Under the pieces are notes generated by a model that saw nothing but the letters and a program-made list of their open reading frames with translations, did not search any database and had not been told where the DNA came from. A program made the position numbers and the translations under genes. Positions 6,191-18,242 of a stretch of 34,373 bases of DNA are shown in pieces. Each line of letters begins with the position of its first letter. Position 1 is the first letter of the stretch. The DNA comes from CAZIOH01 sp964540815 (GTDB lineage: Bacteria; Myxococcota_A; Polyangia; Fen-1088): positions 1 through 34,373 of the forward strand of contig CAZIOH010000073.1 in the NCBI GenBank assembly GCA_964540815.1, read 5' to 3'.

Positions 6191-7930
6191 TCAGAGACAG
6201 GCGGGCTTGAAGTGCTTGATGCCGCCGGCGTCGAAGTAATAAGGCGGCGAGCAACCTTCATCCCTGGCCACCCAGCCCTCGGCTGCACCGCGACCACGGA
6301 GCTCCGGGACCTGGCTCGCCCGTCGGGGAGCCCCCGCCCGTCCGACGGCGGCCGGCCCGATCGAGACCGCTCTGGTCGCGTGGTTCGTCCTCGCCCGCCG
6401 CGCCACCGCTCGCTCCACCAAGCCCGCGCCCGCGGACGGGCCAGGGCCCGCGCGGTCGGGGTCGGTCGCGCGTGGCCCGGGTGAGGGCGGACCGAGCATG
6501 GTCAGGAGCGGCTGGACCGGCGCCGCGACGACGCTCGCCACCCGCCCATCGCCGAACCCGCCACCGACGGGGGCCGGTCGGGCGCGGTGATGAACGGCCG
6601 TCCACACCAGGACCGTTCCGAGACCCACGACGCCCACCAGCGCCAATGCCGCCGCCAGTCCGCTCCGCGCGGCCACGGGAGTCGAACCGGGTGGCGGTTG
6701 GCCTGGTTGCTCAGGCTCAGCTGGGTGCGGTGTGGCGAGGGAGGGCAGATCGCTCGCCGTCGGTGGCCGCGATCGCCGGAAATTCACGGTGACGTTGTTC
6801 TCCGAGGATCTCGGGCTGGACCAGGGCGCGCTCGAGCCCCTCGCTTCACCGCCGCCAACCGCTCCGCCCGCCGCCTCCGCCGCCTCCGCCGCCCGAGAGA
6901 AGACCATGGCGCCTGGCTCGGCGGCTGGGCTGGTCTCGATGTCGCGCACCAGGCGCGCCCGAGCCTGCGCCCCCTCGCCCCAGGTCTGCTCGACCCAGGC
7001 CCCGAGCTCGGTCCGGGGCAGGATGCCACCCAGCGCCTCGATCGCGATCGCCAGCTCATGGGCGGTGGCGAAGCGCTGCTCCGGATCTCGATGCAAACCG
7101 CGCATCACAATCTGGTCGAGCGCGGCCGTCACCCCGGGATTGATGGTGCTGGGGGCCGCCACCGGCCCGTTCAGGATCAGGTGCTCGAGGAACTGCCGAT
7201 CCCGCGAGCTGAACAGCCGGCGGCCGGCCAGCATCTCCCACAACATCACCGAGGCCGAGTAGATGTCCACCCGCCGATCGACGCTTCGTCCCTGCAGCTG
7301 CTCGGGCGACACGTAGGAGAGCTTGCCCTTGATCTGCCCGGCCCGGGTGGTCTGACTGCGACCGTTGGCCCGCGCCACTCCAAAATCGAGGAGCCGCGGG
7401 CGTCCATCGATCCCCACGACGACGTTCTGGGGCGTGACATCCCGGTGGATGATCCGCAGGGACTCGCCGTCGGCACCCTTGGTCTCGTGGGCGGCGTGAA
7501 GCCCGTGCAAGACCCCGACGATGATGGTGGCGGCGATCGCCGGGGGGAAGGGCCCGCGGTTCAGGCTCTGCAGCTGGGCCACGGACTCTCCGTGGACGTA
7601 CTCCATGACCAGCATCGCCTGGCCGGCACCCACCCGGTCCGACACCAGGTCGAGGATGGGAACCACGTTCGGATGCTTCACCCGCGCCGCCACGCGCATC
7701 TCGTCCTGGAACATCGCCGCGAAGTCCTCGTCGTGCGCGAACTGCGGGTGGAGCTCCTTGACGGCGACGACGCGTGCAGGACCCTGTGGGCCGAGCTCCC
7801 GAGCGAGGCGGATGGTCGCCATCCCGCCGCGGGCGATCTCGCCGTAGAGCGCGTACGCGTGCGGTGCCGCGAGCGCCGTCTCCGCCGCCGCGTCTCCGCC
7901 CGACCGCCGAAACCAGGACCGAGTCCCCAT
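6191..7930 (-). CDS. Ser/Thr protein kinase with single membrane segment and short outer domain
   Basis: 579 residues. The N-terminal kinase domain (about 27-300) has a glycine-rich loop (IARGGMATIRLA), the ATP lysine K58 in VAVKEL, the catalytic HRDVTPQN (H162-R163-D164), DFG at 182-184 and the YVSPEQ activation-segment end, so it should be active. A Pro/Ser-rich linker leads to one membrane helix (about 425-446). The outer part of some 130 residues ends in GCSPPYYFDAGG and IKHFKPACL, a two-Cys peptide. The frame is open to 8320, but upstream codons give a poly-Val shadow of an ACC repeat; ATG 7930 is preferred because a promoter-like pair lies just upstream. Converges on the expansin gene with 52 bases between. 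The sensed signal is unknown. Confidence 0.92.
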   Translation of the reverse strand: MGTRSWFRRSGGDAAAETALAAPHAYALYGEIARGGMATIRLARELGPQGPARVVAVKELHPQFAHDEDFAAMFQDEMRVAARVKHPNVVPILDLVSDRVGAGQAMLVMEYVHGESVAQLQSLNRGPFPPAIAATIIVGVLHGLHAAHETKGADGESLRIIHRDVTPQNVVVGIDGRPRLLDFGVARANGRSQTTRAGQIKGKLSYVSPEQLQGRSVDRRVDIYSASVMLWEMLAGRRLFSSRDRQFLEHLILNGPVAAPSTINPGVTAALDQIVMRGLHRDPEQRFATAHELAIAIEALGGILPRTELGAWVEQTWGEGAQARARLVRDIETSPAAEPGAMVFSRAAEAAEAAGGAVGGGEARGSSAPWSSPRSSENNVTVNFRRSRPPTASDLPSLATPHPAEPEQPGQPPPGSTPVAARSGLAAALALVGVVGLGTVLVWTAVHHRARPAPVGGGFGDGRVASVVAAPVQPLLTMLGPPSPGPRATDPDRAGPGPSAGAGLVERAVARRARTNHATRAVSIGPAAVGRAGAPRRASQVPELRGRGAAEGWVARDEGCSPPYYFDAGGIKHFKPACL

Positions 7931-8283
7931 CGCCCATTCAGCGTATCCGGCTTCCGGGAGCGGGCAAAGGTCTCCCCGGGCACGCGCCAACGGTGTTAGG
8001 AGCCGGCTCGACACGGCGTGTGCAGCGCGTGCGTCGTGACGGACGTGGCGACGCCGCGATGGCGCAATGCGCGGGTGCCAGGCGCCAAGGCGCCCGCGGC
8101 ATTGGCGTCGCCATCCGCCCCGGGCGTCGTGATCCGATCCATGGCGTCGCGCGTACCGTTCCCGTGCGCGCCGACCGGCGAGGCGCCCCGGGCGACGGCG
8201 GGGCCGGCGAACCGAACGGAGCGCGTCCACCCCCATCACAACCGCTACCACGACCACCACCACCACCACCACAGGAGCAGACA
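7931..8283. other. Divergent intergenic region between the kinase and the SnoaL-like gene
   Basis: 353 bases with no convincing gene. It contains the kinase promoter candidate (7940-7967) on the minus strand. At 8253-8272 there is an ACC tract of about six units, directly before the AGGAG ribosome site (8273-8277) of the plus-strand gene. Translations of the rest are Arg/Ala/Pro-rich without motifs. Confidence 0.6.
7940..7967 (-). promoter_or_regulatory. Candidate promoter of the Ser/Thr kinase at 7930
   Basis: Minus strand TTGCCC (7962-7967), 16-base spacer, TACGCT (7940-7945), then 9 bases to ATG 7930. No Shine-Dalgarno sequence is visible before that ATG. Confidence 0.38.
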
Positions 8284-8724
8284 ATGGGTCAGACATCGGG
8301 TCAGATATCGGGTCAGACACCGGATGAGAAGTTCGTGCGCGACGGTTTCGGCTACCTGAACGCGCGCAACCTGGACGCGTTCTTCGCGCTCTACTCGGAA
8401 GATGTGCGCAACCCGAGCCTCGCGAAGCTCGGGTTGCCCATCAACAAGGACGGCTTTCGTGCATTCGTGGGCGGCTTTTACGCCAGCTTCAGCGATCCGC
8501 GCTTCACCCCGCGGTCCATCGTGTGCAGCGGCGACACGGCCATGTTTCGCTGGGTGTTCACCGGCAAGCACACCGCCGATTTCAACGGGGTCAAGCCGAC
8601 CGGCAAGAACGTGGACGTCGACTGCTTCACCACCTTTCGCATGGCACCCGATGGCAAGGTCATCGAGCAGCACGACCTCGGGGACATGCTGTCCCTCTTC
8701 AAGCAGCTCGGCGCCATCGCCTGA
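8284..8724 (+). CDS. SnoaL-like / NTF2-fold protein
   Basis: 146 residues with the compact cone-shaped NTF2-like plan. It has an N-terminal helix pair (VRDGFGYLNARNLDAFFALY), a central VCSGDTAMFRWVFTGKHTADF strand region, the GKNVDVDCFTTFRMAPDGKV strands and a final HDLGDMLSLFKQLG helix. This matches SnoaL-like polyketide cyclase or ester cyclase family proteins, which in most genomes have no known substrate. Start ATG 8284 is set by AGGAG 6 bases upstream. The first 12 codons after the start are made of a 12-base repeat. Stands alone on its strand; divergent from the kinase. Confidence 0.88.
   Translation: MGQTSGQISGQTPDEKFVRDGFGYLNARNLDAFFALYSEDVRNPSLAKLGLPINKDGFRAFVGGFYASFSDPRFTPRSIVCSGDTAMFRWVFTGKHTADFNGVKPTGKNVDVDCFTTFRMAPDGKVIEQHDLGDMLSLFKQLGAIA
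8286..8321 (+). repeat. Three 12-base tandem repeats at the start of the SnoaL-like gene
   Basis: GGGTCAGACATC, GGGTCAGATATC and GGGTCAGACACC follow each other at 8286-8297, 8298-8309 and 8310-8321. They encode GQTS-GQIS-GQTP, an extra N-terminal tail ahead of the folded domain. Confidence 0.95.
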
Positions 8725-8830
8725 GCAGCTCCGCTGACGCAACTTGGACGAACAGGTTGGGGAGTCGCGACCCACCGCGTGGCGTGACGCAGACCCGCGG
8801 CGCGGGGGGCGCGGCGTGCAGATCCCGGCG

Positions 8831-8860
8831 TTGAAAGTCCGGGGCAGGGGCTGGTACGTT
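8831..8860 (+). promoter_or_regulatory. Candidate promoter of the ECF sigma factor gene
   Basis: TTGAAA (8831-8836), 18-base spacer, TACGTT (8855-8860), then 6 bases to ATG 8867. It would give a leaderless message; no Shine-Dalgarno sequence is present. An ECF-type self-promoter cannot be excluded. Confidence 0.4.
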
Positions 8861-8866
8861 CCTGTC

Positions 8867-9523
8867 ATGGATCGATCACAGACCGCCCAGCCCGAGGCGA
8901 CCGGTCCTGGGCTCGGCGGTGGCGACGGCGACGGTGGCGGCACCAGCCGTGACCGCGACGAGGCGGCGCTGATCGCGGCCGTGGCCGCCGGCGATCGGCC
9001 GGCGCTGGCCGACCTCTACGATCGCCACGCCTCCCGGCTGGCGGCCCTGGTGGCGCACATCTTGCGCGATCCGGCCCAGGCCGAGGACGTCGTCCACGAC
9101 GTCTTCGTCGAGGTGTGGCACCATGCCCACGCGTTCGACGCCAGCCGCGGCAACGTGCGCGCCTGGTTGACCGTGCGGGCGCGCTCGCGCGCGCTCGATC
9201 GCCTCGGCCGCCGGGCCCGGGGCGAGCGGGCCGTGGCCCGCACCGGTGCCGAGGCCCCTGTCGACGGTGGTCGCTCCGGCGCGCCGGAGGCGGAGACCCT
9301 CTACGACGCGGGCGTCCTCCGCCATTCGATGCTGGCACTGCCGGAAGAGCTGGCAACCCTGCTCCAGGGCGCGTATTACGAGGGCATGAGCGCCGCCGAG
9401 CTCGCCGCTCGCTTTGGTCTGCCGGTCGGAACCGTGAAGTCGCGTCTGGCCCGCGCCATCTCCACCTTGCGGCAAAGGCTGGACGTCGTGGTTCCCGCGG
9501 GCGGCGTCGGGGGGGATGCGTGA
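8867..9523 (+). CDS. ECF (group IV) RNA polymerase sigma factor
   Basis: 218 residues. Region 2 spans about 44-113 (LADLYDRHASRLAALVAHIL, then AQAEDVVHDVFVEVWHHA and NVRAWLTVRARSRALDRL). Region 4 spans about 154-205 with the helix-turn-helix MSAAELAARFGLPVGTVKSR. A Gly-rich 30-residue tail precedes the folded part. ATG 8867 is chosen because the longer frame to 8744 contains no family sequence and a promoter-like pair lies just upstream. The stop overlaps the GTG start of the anti-sigma gene by 4 bases, the normal sigma/anti-sigma coupling. It probably activates a stress regulon including itself; the ChrR-like partner hints at singlet oxygen or a related oxidative cue (inference). Confidence 0.93.
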   Translation: MDRSQTAQPEATGPGLGGGDGDGGGTSRDRDEAALIAAVAAGDRPALADLYDRHASRLAALVAHILRDPAQAEDVVHDVFVEVWHHAHAFDASRGNVRAWLTVRARSRALDRLGRRARGERAVARTGAEAPVDGGRSGAPEAETLYDAGVLRHSMLALPEELATLLQGAYYEGMSAAELAARFGLPVGTVKSRLARAISTLRQRLDVVVPAGGVGGDA

Positions 9524-10149
9524 GCCACGAATCGCACGCGCGGGTGCCCGAGCTGGTCCTCGGCATTCTCCCGACCGAGGAGCAGGGGGCCGTCGCGGCG
9601 GAGCTGGCGCAGGGCTCGCCGGTCGCCGCCGAGCTCGGCGCGGAGATAAGGCGATCGGCGCGGGCGGTCGAGGCGGCCCTGGTCGACGCCCTTCCGGCGG
9701 TGGCCCTCGGAGCGGGTGGGCGGGCCCGGCTGATGGCCACGCTGTCGAGCCCGGAGCGCTTTCGCGCCTTCTTCCCGACCTTGCAGCGGTGGTTCGATCT
9801 CGACGCCGCGGGCCTGTCGGCGGTGATTGCCCGCATCGACGCCGGCACTGCCTGGAAGGACACGCCGTTCCCGGGCATGCGTTACTTCCGCTTCGCGCCT
9901 GGACCCGCGGCCCTCGGGCGCGAGTCGGGCTGTGTGCTGCTGGCCGCGGGCACCCGGTTTCCGCGCCACCAGCACCTCGGTGAGGAGCGGTCCATGGTCC
10001 TCGAGGGCAGCCTGATCCTCGATGGCCGGCGCGTCGATCCAGGCGAGGCGGTCGAGTCGCCGCCGGGCTCGGCGCACGAGCTCGTGGCCCGCCCGGGCCG
10101 GGACGTGGTCATCCTGACCAGCCACGACGGCCTCTCCTTTCTCGAATAG
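9520..10149 (+). CDS. Anti-sigma factor with C-terminal ChrR-like cupin
   Basis: 209 residues starting at GTG 9520, overlapping the sigma gene stop. The N-terminal 60 residues (ELVLGILPTEEQGAVAAELA) follow the anti-sigma domain pattern, but the usual zinc HxxxCxxC is missing and is replaced by AQGSPVAAEL. A linker (LPAVALGAGGRARLMATL) leads to a cupin at about 115-205. Its metal site looks intact: H150, H152 and E156 in FPRHQHLGEE, and H186 in GSAHELVA. In Rhodobacter ChrR the cupin is needed for the singlet oxygen response while the zinc domain binds sigma E. This protein probably holds the sigma factor without N-terminal zinc and uses the cupin as sensor (inference). Confidence 0.85.
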   Translation: MSHESHARVPELVLGILPTEEQGAVAAELAQGSPVAAELGAEIRRSARAVEAALVDALPAVALGAGGRARLMATLSSPERFRAFFPTLQRWFDLDAAGLSAVIARIDAGTAWKDTPFPGMRYFRFAPGPAALGRESGCVLLAAGTRFPRHQHLGEERSMVLEGSLILDGRRVDPGEAVESPPGSAHELVARPGRDVVILTSHDGLSFLE

Positions 10150-10253
10150 TCTCCTCGGGCATCGGCCAGCACCCCACAGACGACGAGCCCCTCGGGCGAT
10201 TCCTGCCCGCCACCCGCCGGTGGTTCGCGGCGACCTTCGCCGGGCCGACCCGG

Positions 10254-14906
<4,653 letters not shown>

Positions 14907-14932
14907 AGGAGCGAGCAGTCCCTCCGGAGGGG

Positions 14933-14988
14933 CCCCTCTCCCTGACCTCCCCCCGCACCGCGGGGGGAAGGGATAAAATGGGAGGGGG
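14933..14988. repeat. GC-rich palindromic hairpin between lhr and the MFS gene
   Basis: Core CCCCCCGC-ACC-GCGGGGGG (14949-14967) is a perfect 8-base-pair stem with a 3-base loop. Outer arms CCCCTCTCCC (14933-14942) and GGGAGGGGG (14980-14988) are partly complementary. The downstream side has AAGGGATAAAAT, not a T run. It may act as a terminator for lhr or be an intergenic repeat unit of this genome. Confidence 0.5.
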
Positions 14989-15045
14989 CGCCTCGCCTCG
15001 CCACGTGCTCGCCCCTCGCCCCGCTGGTCACGCGCGACACACGTC

Positions 15046-15072
15046 TTTGCCGCCCTGCGATCGGTGTTAGAT
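15046..15072 (+). promoter_or_regulatory. Candidate promoter of the MFS transporter gene
   Basis: TTTGCC (15046-15051), 15-base spacer (short), TTAGAT (15067-15072), then 7 bases to ATG 15080. The -10 box is good; the -35 spacing is poor. Confidence 0.3.
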
Positions 15073-15079
15073 CCACCGC

Positions 15080-16573
15080 ATGTTCGACCGGGGTGACGAG
15101 AAGGCGGCCTTCGCCGTCGCTGGCGCCGCCGGCGCCGCCGGCTCCGAGCCGCCGCTCGAGCTCGCGGCCACCGTCACCCGGCTCGTGCCCTGGCTGGTGG
15201 CGGTGGCGTTCTTCATGGAGTCGCTCGATACGACGATCCTGAACACGGCCGTGCCCACCATCGCCGACGCGCTCCGCATCGCGCCGCTCAGCATGAAGTC
15301 GGTGCTGTCGAGCTACACCCTCAGCGTCGCCGTGTTCATCCCGGTCAGTGGCTGGGTCGCGGACCGGTTCGGGACCCGCCGGGTTTTCGCCACCGCGATC
15401 GGGATCTTCACCCTCGGCTCCCTGCTGTGCGGGCTGTCCACCAACGTGCACGCGCTCATCGCCTGTCGCATCTTGCAGGGGGCGGGCGGGGCCATGATGG
15501 TCCCGGTCGGACGCCTGATCATGGTGCGGACCTTCCCCAGGTCCGCCCTGGTGCGCGCGATGGGGTTCGTGGCGATCCCGTCCCTGATAGGCCCGATGCT
15601 GGGGCCGCTCGCGGGCGGGCTGCTGGTGCGCTACGCCCACTGGCGGGCCATCTTCTTCCTGAATGTCCCGGTCGGCCTCGGGGGCCTCTACCTCGTCTAC
15701 CGGCGCCTGCCGGACTTTCGGGGCGACGAATCTCATCCCCTCGACGCGATCGGCCTCATCCTCTTCGGCAGCGGAGTGGCCCTCCTGTCGTATGTCCTCG
15801 AGGTCTTCGGGGAGCACACCCTCGGCGCCATCGAGATCGTGGGCCTGCTCGGGCTCTCGACCCTGCTCCTCTTTGGCTACGGTGTGCACGCCAGCCGCAC
15901 CCCCTTCCCGCTCCTGCGACTCGGGCTCCTGCGCATCCGCACCCTGCGGATCGCGGTGGTGGGCAGCTTCGTCACGCGCATCGGGATCGGGGGGATGCCT
16001 TTCCTGCTGCCGCTGCTGTACCAGGTGGGTCTCGGCTACTCGGCGGTCGAGTCGGGGCTCCTGATCTTGCCCCAGTCGCTGGCCGCCATGAGCCTGCGCC
16101 CCTTCATGCCCGCGCTCCTGCGGCGGTTCGGCTACCGCCGGGTGCTGCTGTCGAACACCCTGGGGCTCGGATTCTTGATCGCGCGGTTCGGCGCGGTGGG
16201 TCCGAACACCCCGGTCGCCGTGATCGTCCTCATGGCCTTCGCCTTCGGCTTCTTCTCGTCGTTCCAGTACACCAGCATGAACACGCTGGTCTATGCCGAC
16301 GTCGACGAGTCCGACACCAGCATGAGCAGCACCATCGCCAGCACCACCCAGCAGATGTCCATGAGCTTCGGGGTGGCGGCCGCCTCCCTGGCGGCGGTGT
16401 TCTTCATTCCGGACCGCGCCCACGCCGGGGCCGCCCAGATGATTCACGGCATCCACCGTGCCTGTCTGGCTCTCGGCGGGATGACGGCCCTGTCGGCGCT
16501 GGTCTTTCGCGATCTCCGGAGCGACGACGGCGCCAACGTCAGCCAGCACAAGCTCGGATTGCCCGCCGACTGA
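15080..16573 (+). CDS. MFS transporter, DHA2 (EmrB/QacA-type) drug:proton antiporter
   Basis: 497 residues with about 13-14 hydrophobic segments. Family signatures: LDTTILNTAVPTIADAL in the first helix (DHA2 motif D1), GWVADRFGTRRVFA between helices 2 and 3 (motif A), RILQGAGGAMMVPVGR (motif B) and GPMLGPLAGGLLV (motif C, the antiporter motif). The closest named relatives by layout are single-subunit exporters such as MdtD/HsrA of E. coli. It should export hydrophobic or aromatic compounds using the proton gradient at the inner membrane; the substrate is unknown. A Gly/Ala-rich 30-residue cytoplasmic tail precedes the first helix. No EmrA-type or TolC-type partner gene is adjacent. Confidence 0.93.
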   Translation: MFDRGDEKAAFAVAGAAGAAGSEPPLELAATVTRLVPWLVAVAFFMESLDTTILNTAVPTIADALRIAPLSMKSVLSSYTLSVAVFIPVSGWVADRFGTRRVFATAIGIFTLGSLLCGLSTNVHALIACRILQGAGGAMMVPVGRLIMVRTFPRSALVRAMGFVAIPSLIGPMLGPLAGGLLVRYAHWRAIFFLNVPVGLGGLYLVYRRLPDFRGDESHPLDAIGLILFGSGVALLSYVLEVFGEHTLGAIEIVGLLGLSTLLLFGYGVHASRTPFPLLRLGLLRIRTLRIAVVGSFVTRIGIGGMPFLLPLLYQVGLGYSAVESGLLILPQSLAAMSLRPFMPALLRRFGYRRVLLSNTLGLGFLIARFGAVGPNTPVAVIVLMAFAFGFFSSFQYTSMNTLVYADVDESDTSMSSTIASTTQQMSMSFGVAAASLAAVFFIPDRAHAGAAQMIHGIHRACLALGGMTALSALVFRDLRSDDGANVSQHKLGLPAD

Positions 16574-16593
16574 GCCGAGCAGCCGGGCGGGGG

Positions 16594-16629
16594 GGCGGCG
16601 ACCCCGTCGGTGGCGTCGGCGGGGCCGCC
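16594..16629 (+). terminator. Possible hairpin terminator after the MFS gene
   Basis: GGCGG-CGA-CCCCG (16594-16606) pairs with CGGGG-CCGCC (16620-16629) around a 13-base loop, with a CGA bulge. There is no T run, so intrinsic termination is uncertain. Confidence 0.25.
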
Positions 16630-16671
16630 GGGGCTACGCCCGGGATGAAATCGTGCGTATGGTGGTAGCCG

Positions 16672-17787
16672 ATGCAAGAGACCAAGGAATCCAGCCCCGA
16701 GTTCAGACCCTCGCAGGTCACGCTGAAGACGGTCTTCACGATCTCCTTCGGCCTGGTCCTGGTCATCGCCCTGGTGATGGCCGTGATCCATTCGCTCCTC
16801 GCCATCACGCTCAGCTGCAGCGCGCTCCTGCTGGCGGTGGCCCTCGATCACGGGGTGCAGATGCTGGTCAGGCGCGGACTCCGGCGATCGCTGGCCATCG
16901 GGGCGGTCAGCCTGGCGCTGGTGGTGACCCTGGTCGGGCTCGGGCTGACGCTGATCCCGCCGGCGGTGACCCAGGGGAGATCCCTCGTCGAGCACGGCCC
17001 CGAGTACGTCCGCACGGCGCGCGAGAGCCACCTCTTTCAGCGGCTCGATCAGCGCTTCCACCTCGGCGACCGGATCCAGGAGGCCGAGAAGAACTCCGCC
17101 CGCATGCTCGAGGGCGCCGCCACGCCGGTGCTGGCCGCGGTGGGCGGGGTGCTGAGCTTCATCGGGGCGGCGGTGACGGTCTTCTTCCTGACCATCTTCA
17201 TGCTCATCTTCGGGGAGCGTCTGGTACGGGCCGCCCTCGCCGAGACCCGAGCCGAGCACCGGCGGGTCTACGAGGACCTGCTCCACAAGATCTACGAGTC
17301 CATCGGTGGTTACCTGGGTGGGCTGACCCTGATCTGCGTCATCAACGCCACCCTGACCACCACGTTTCTCGCCATCAACCGGGTGCCGTTCTTCCTGCCG
17401 CTCGGCATCCTCAGCGGCCTCTCCAGCATGATCCCATACGCCGGGCCGTTCGTGGCCGGGGCCTTCATCTCGCTCCTCTCGTTGATCACGGGTGGAGGCT
17501 GGCACGGGGTCGCGACCATCATCTACTTCGTCACGTACGGGCAGATCGAGGGCAACCTGCTCGGGCCCTTGATCTTCCGGCGCACGGTCCACGTCAACGC
17601 CCTGGTGGTCACCCTCTCGATCCTGTTCCTGGGCGAGATCGCGGGGATCCCCGGGGCGATCGTGGCGGTGCCGGTGGTGGCCACGCTCCAGATCGTCCTG
17701 CGTGAGCTGCTCCGCTTCCGGCGGCAGCAGCTCCGCTTGCAGCGGACCGAGCAGAGCACGGCTTCGGTGGTCGGTCGGAATGTTTGA
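16672..17787 (+). CDS. AI-2E family transporter (PerM/YhhT/TqsA type)
   Basis: 371 residues with the family plan: two N-terminal helices (LKTVFTISFGLVLVIALVMAV and following), a third helix, a long amphipathic stretch (ESHLFQRLDQRFHLGDRIQEAEKN), then a helix at VFFLTIFMLIFG and a bundle of five. The hallmark GLSSMIPYAGPFVAG and the ending GEIAGIPGAIVAVPVVATLQIVLREL are intact. Members export the autoinducer AI-2 (TqsA) or act as sodium:proton antiporters; the substrate is not predictable. The ATG has no clear Shine-Dalgarno site. The stop overlaps the next gene by 8 bases, implying coupled expression with the small pore-like protein. Confidence 0.93.
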   Translation: MQETKESSPEFRPSQVTLKTVFTISFGLVLVIALVMAVIHSLLAITLSCSALLLAVALDHGVQMLVRRGLRRSLAIGAVSLALVVTLVGLGLTLIPPAVTQGRSLVEHGPEYVRTARESHLFQRLDQRFHLGDRIQEAEKNSARMLEGAATPVLAAVGGVLSFIGAAVTVFFLTIFMLIFGERLVRAALAETRAEHRRVYEDLLHKIYESIGGYLGGLTLICVINATLTTTFLAINRVPFFLPLGILSGLSSMIPYAGPFVAGAFISLLSLITGGGWHGVATIIYFVTYGQIEGNLLGPLIFRRTVHVNALVVTLSILFLGEIAGIPGAIVAVPVVATLQIVLRELLRFRRQQLRLQRTEQSTASVVGRNV

Positions 17788-18172
17788 GAAGAAGCACCAG
17801 CCGCTGCTCTCGCAGCGGGCCTTCTTGCACCGGGTGGGGCTGAGCGTCGCGGCCTCGGTGCTGCTCATCGGCGTGTCCCTCGGAGTCGGGGTGCTCGGGT
17901 ACCACCTGCTGGCGCGACTCGACTGGGTGGACTCCCTGCTGAATGCCTCGATGATCTTGACCGGGATGGGGCCGGTCTCGCCCTTGCCCGACACGGCGGC
18001 CAAGCTCTTCGCCAGCGCCTATGCGCTCTTCAGCGGCGTCATCTTCATCGCCAGCGTCGGGGTGGTGGTGGCGCCGCTCGCCCACCGCCTGCTGCACCAC
18101 TTCCACGTCGAGCTGGCCGATCAGGAAGACCGCGCCAGCCGCCGGCGGTCCACCCAGCAGCAGCCACCCTGA
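17780..18172 (+). CDS. Small two-helix membrane protein resembling an ion-channel pore module
   Basis: 130 residues from ATG 17780, which overlaps the AI-2E gene end by 8 bases. Layout: a basic N-terminus, a membrane helix at about 19-41, a re-entrant-like segment at 50-66 (DSLLNASMILTGMGPVSP), a second membrane helix at about 80-100 and a His/Asp-rich tail (HRLLHHFHVELADQED). The TGMGPV peptide sits where K+ channels have TxGYG, so the protein looks like a two-helix channel subunit with an altered selectivity filter. Similar proteins exist as unnamed or K+-channel-like entries in other bacteria. Function and ion are unproven. The frame is open upstream to 17702, but that part only shadows the AI-2E gene. 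Confidence 0.75.
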   Translation: MFEKKHQPLLSQRAFLHRVGLSVAASVLLIGVSLGVGVLGYHLLARLDWVDSLLNASMILTGMGPVSPLPDTAAKLFASAYALFSGVIFIASVGVVVAPLAHRLLHHFHVELADQEDRASRRRSTQQQPP

Positions 18173-18242
18173 CGGCGGGGTCGCGCGTGGACCCCGGCGG
18201 ACCCGACAGATCGGCGGGATCAGCGGGATCGGCTCGGCGGGA

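Noticed and set aside
7931..8320. N-terminal extension of the kinase with a poly-Val stretch
   Set aside because: The Val run is the reverse reading of the ACC tract; the family sequence begins after ATG 7930 and a promoter-like pair lies in the supposed coding part.
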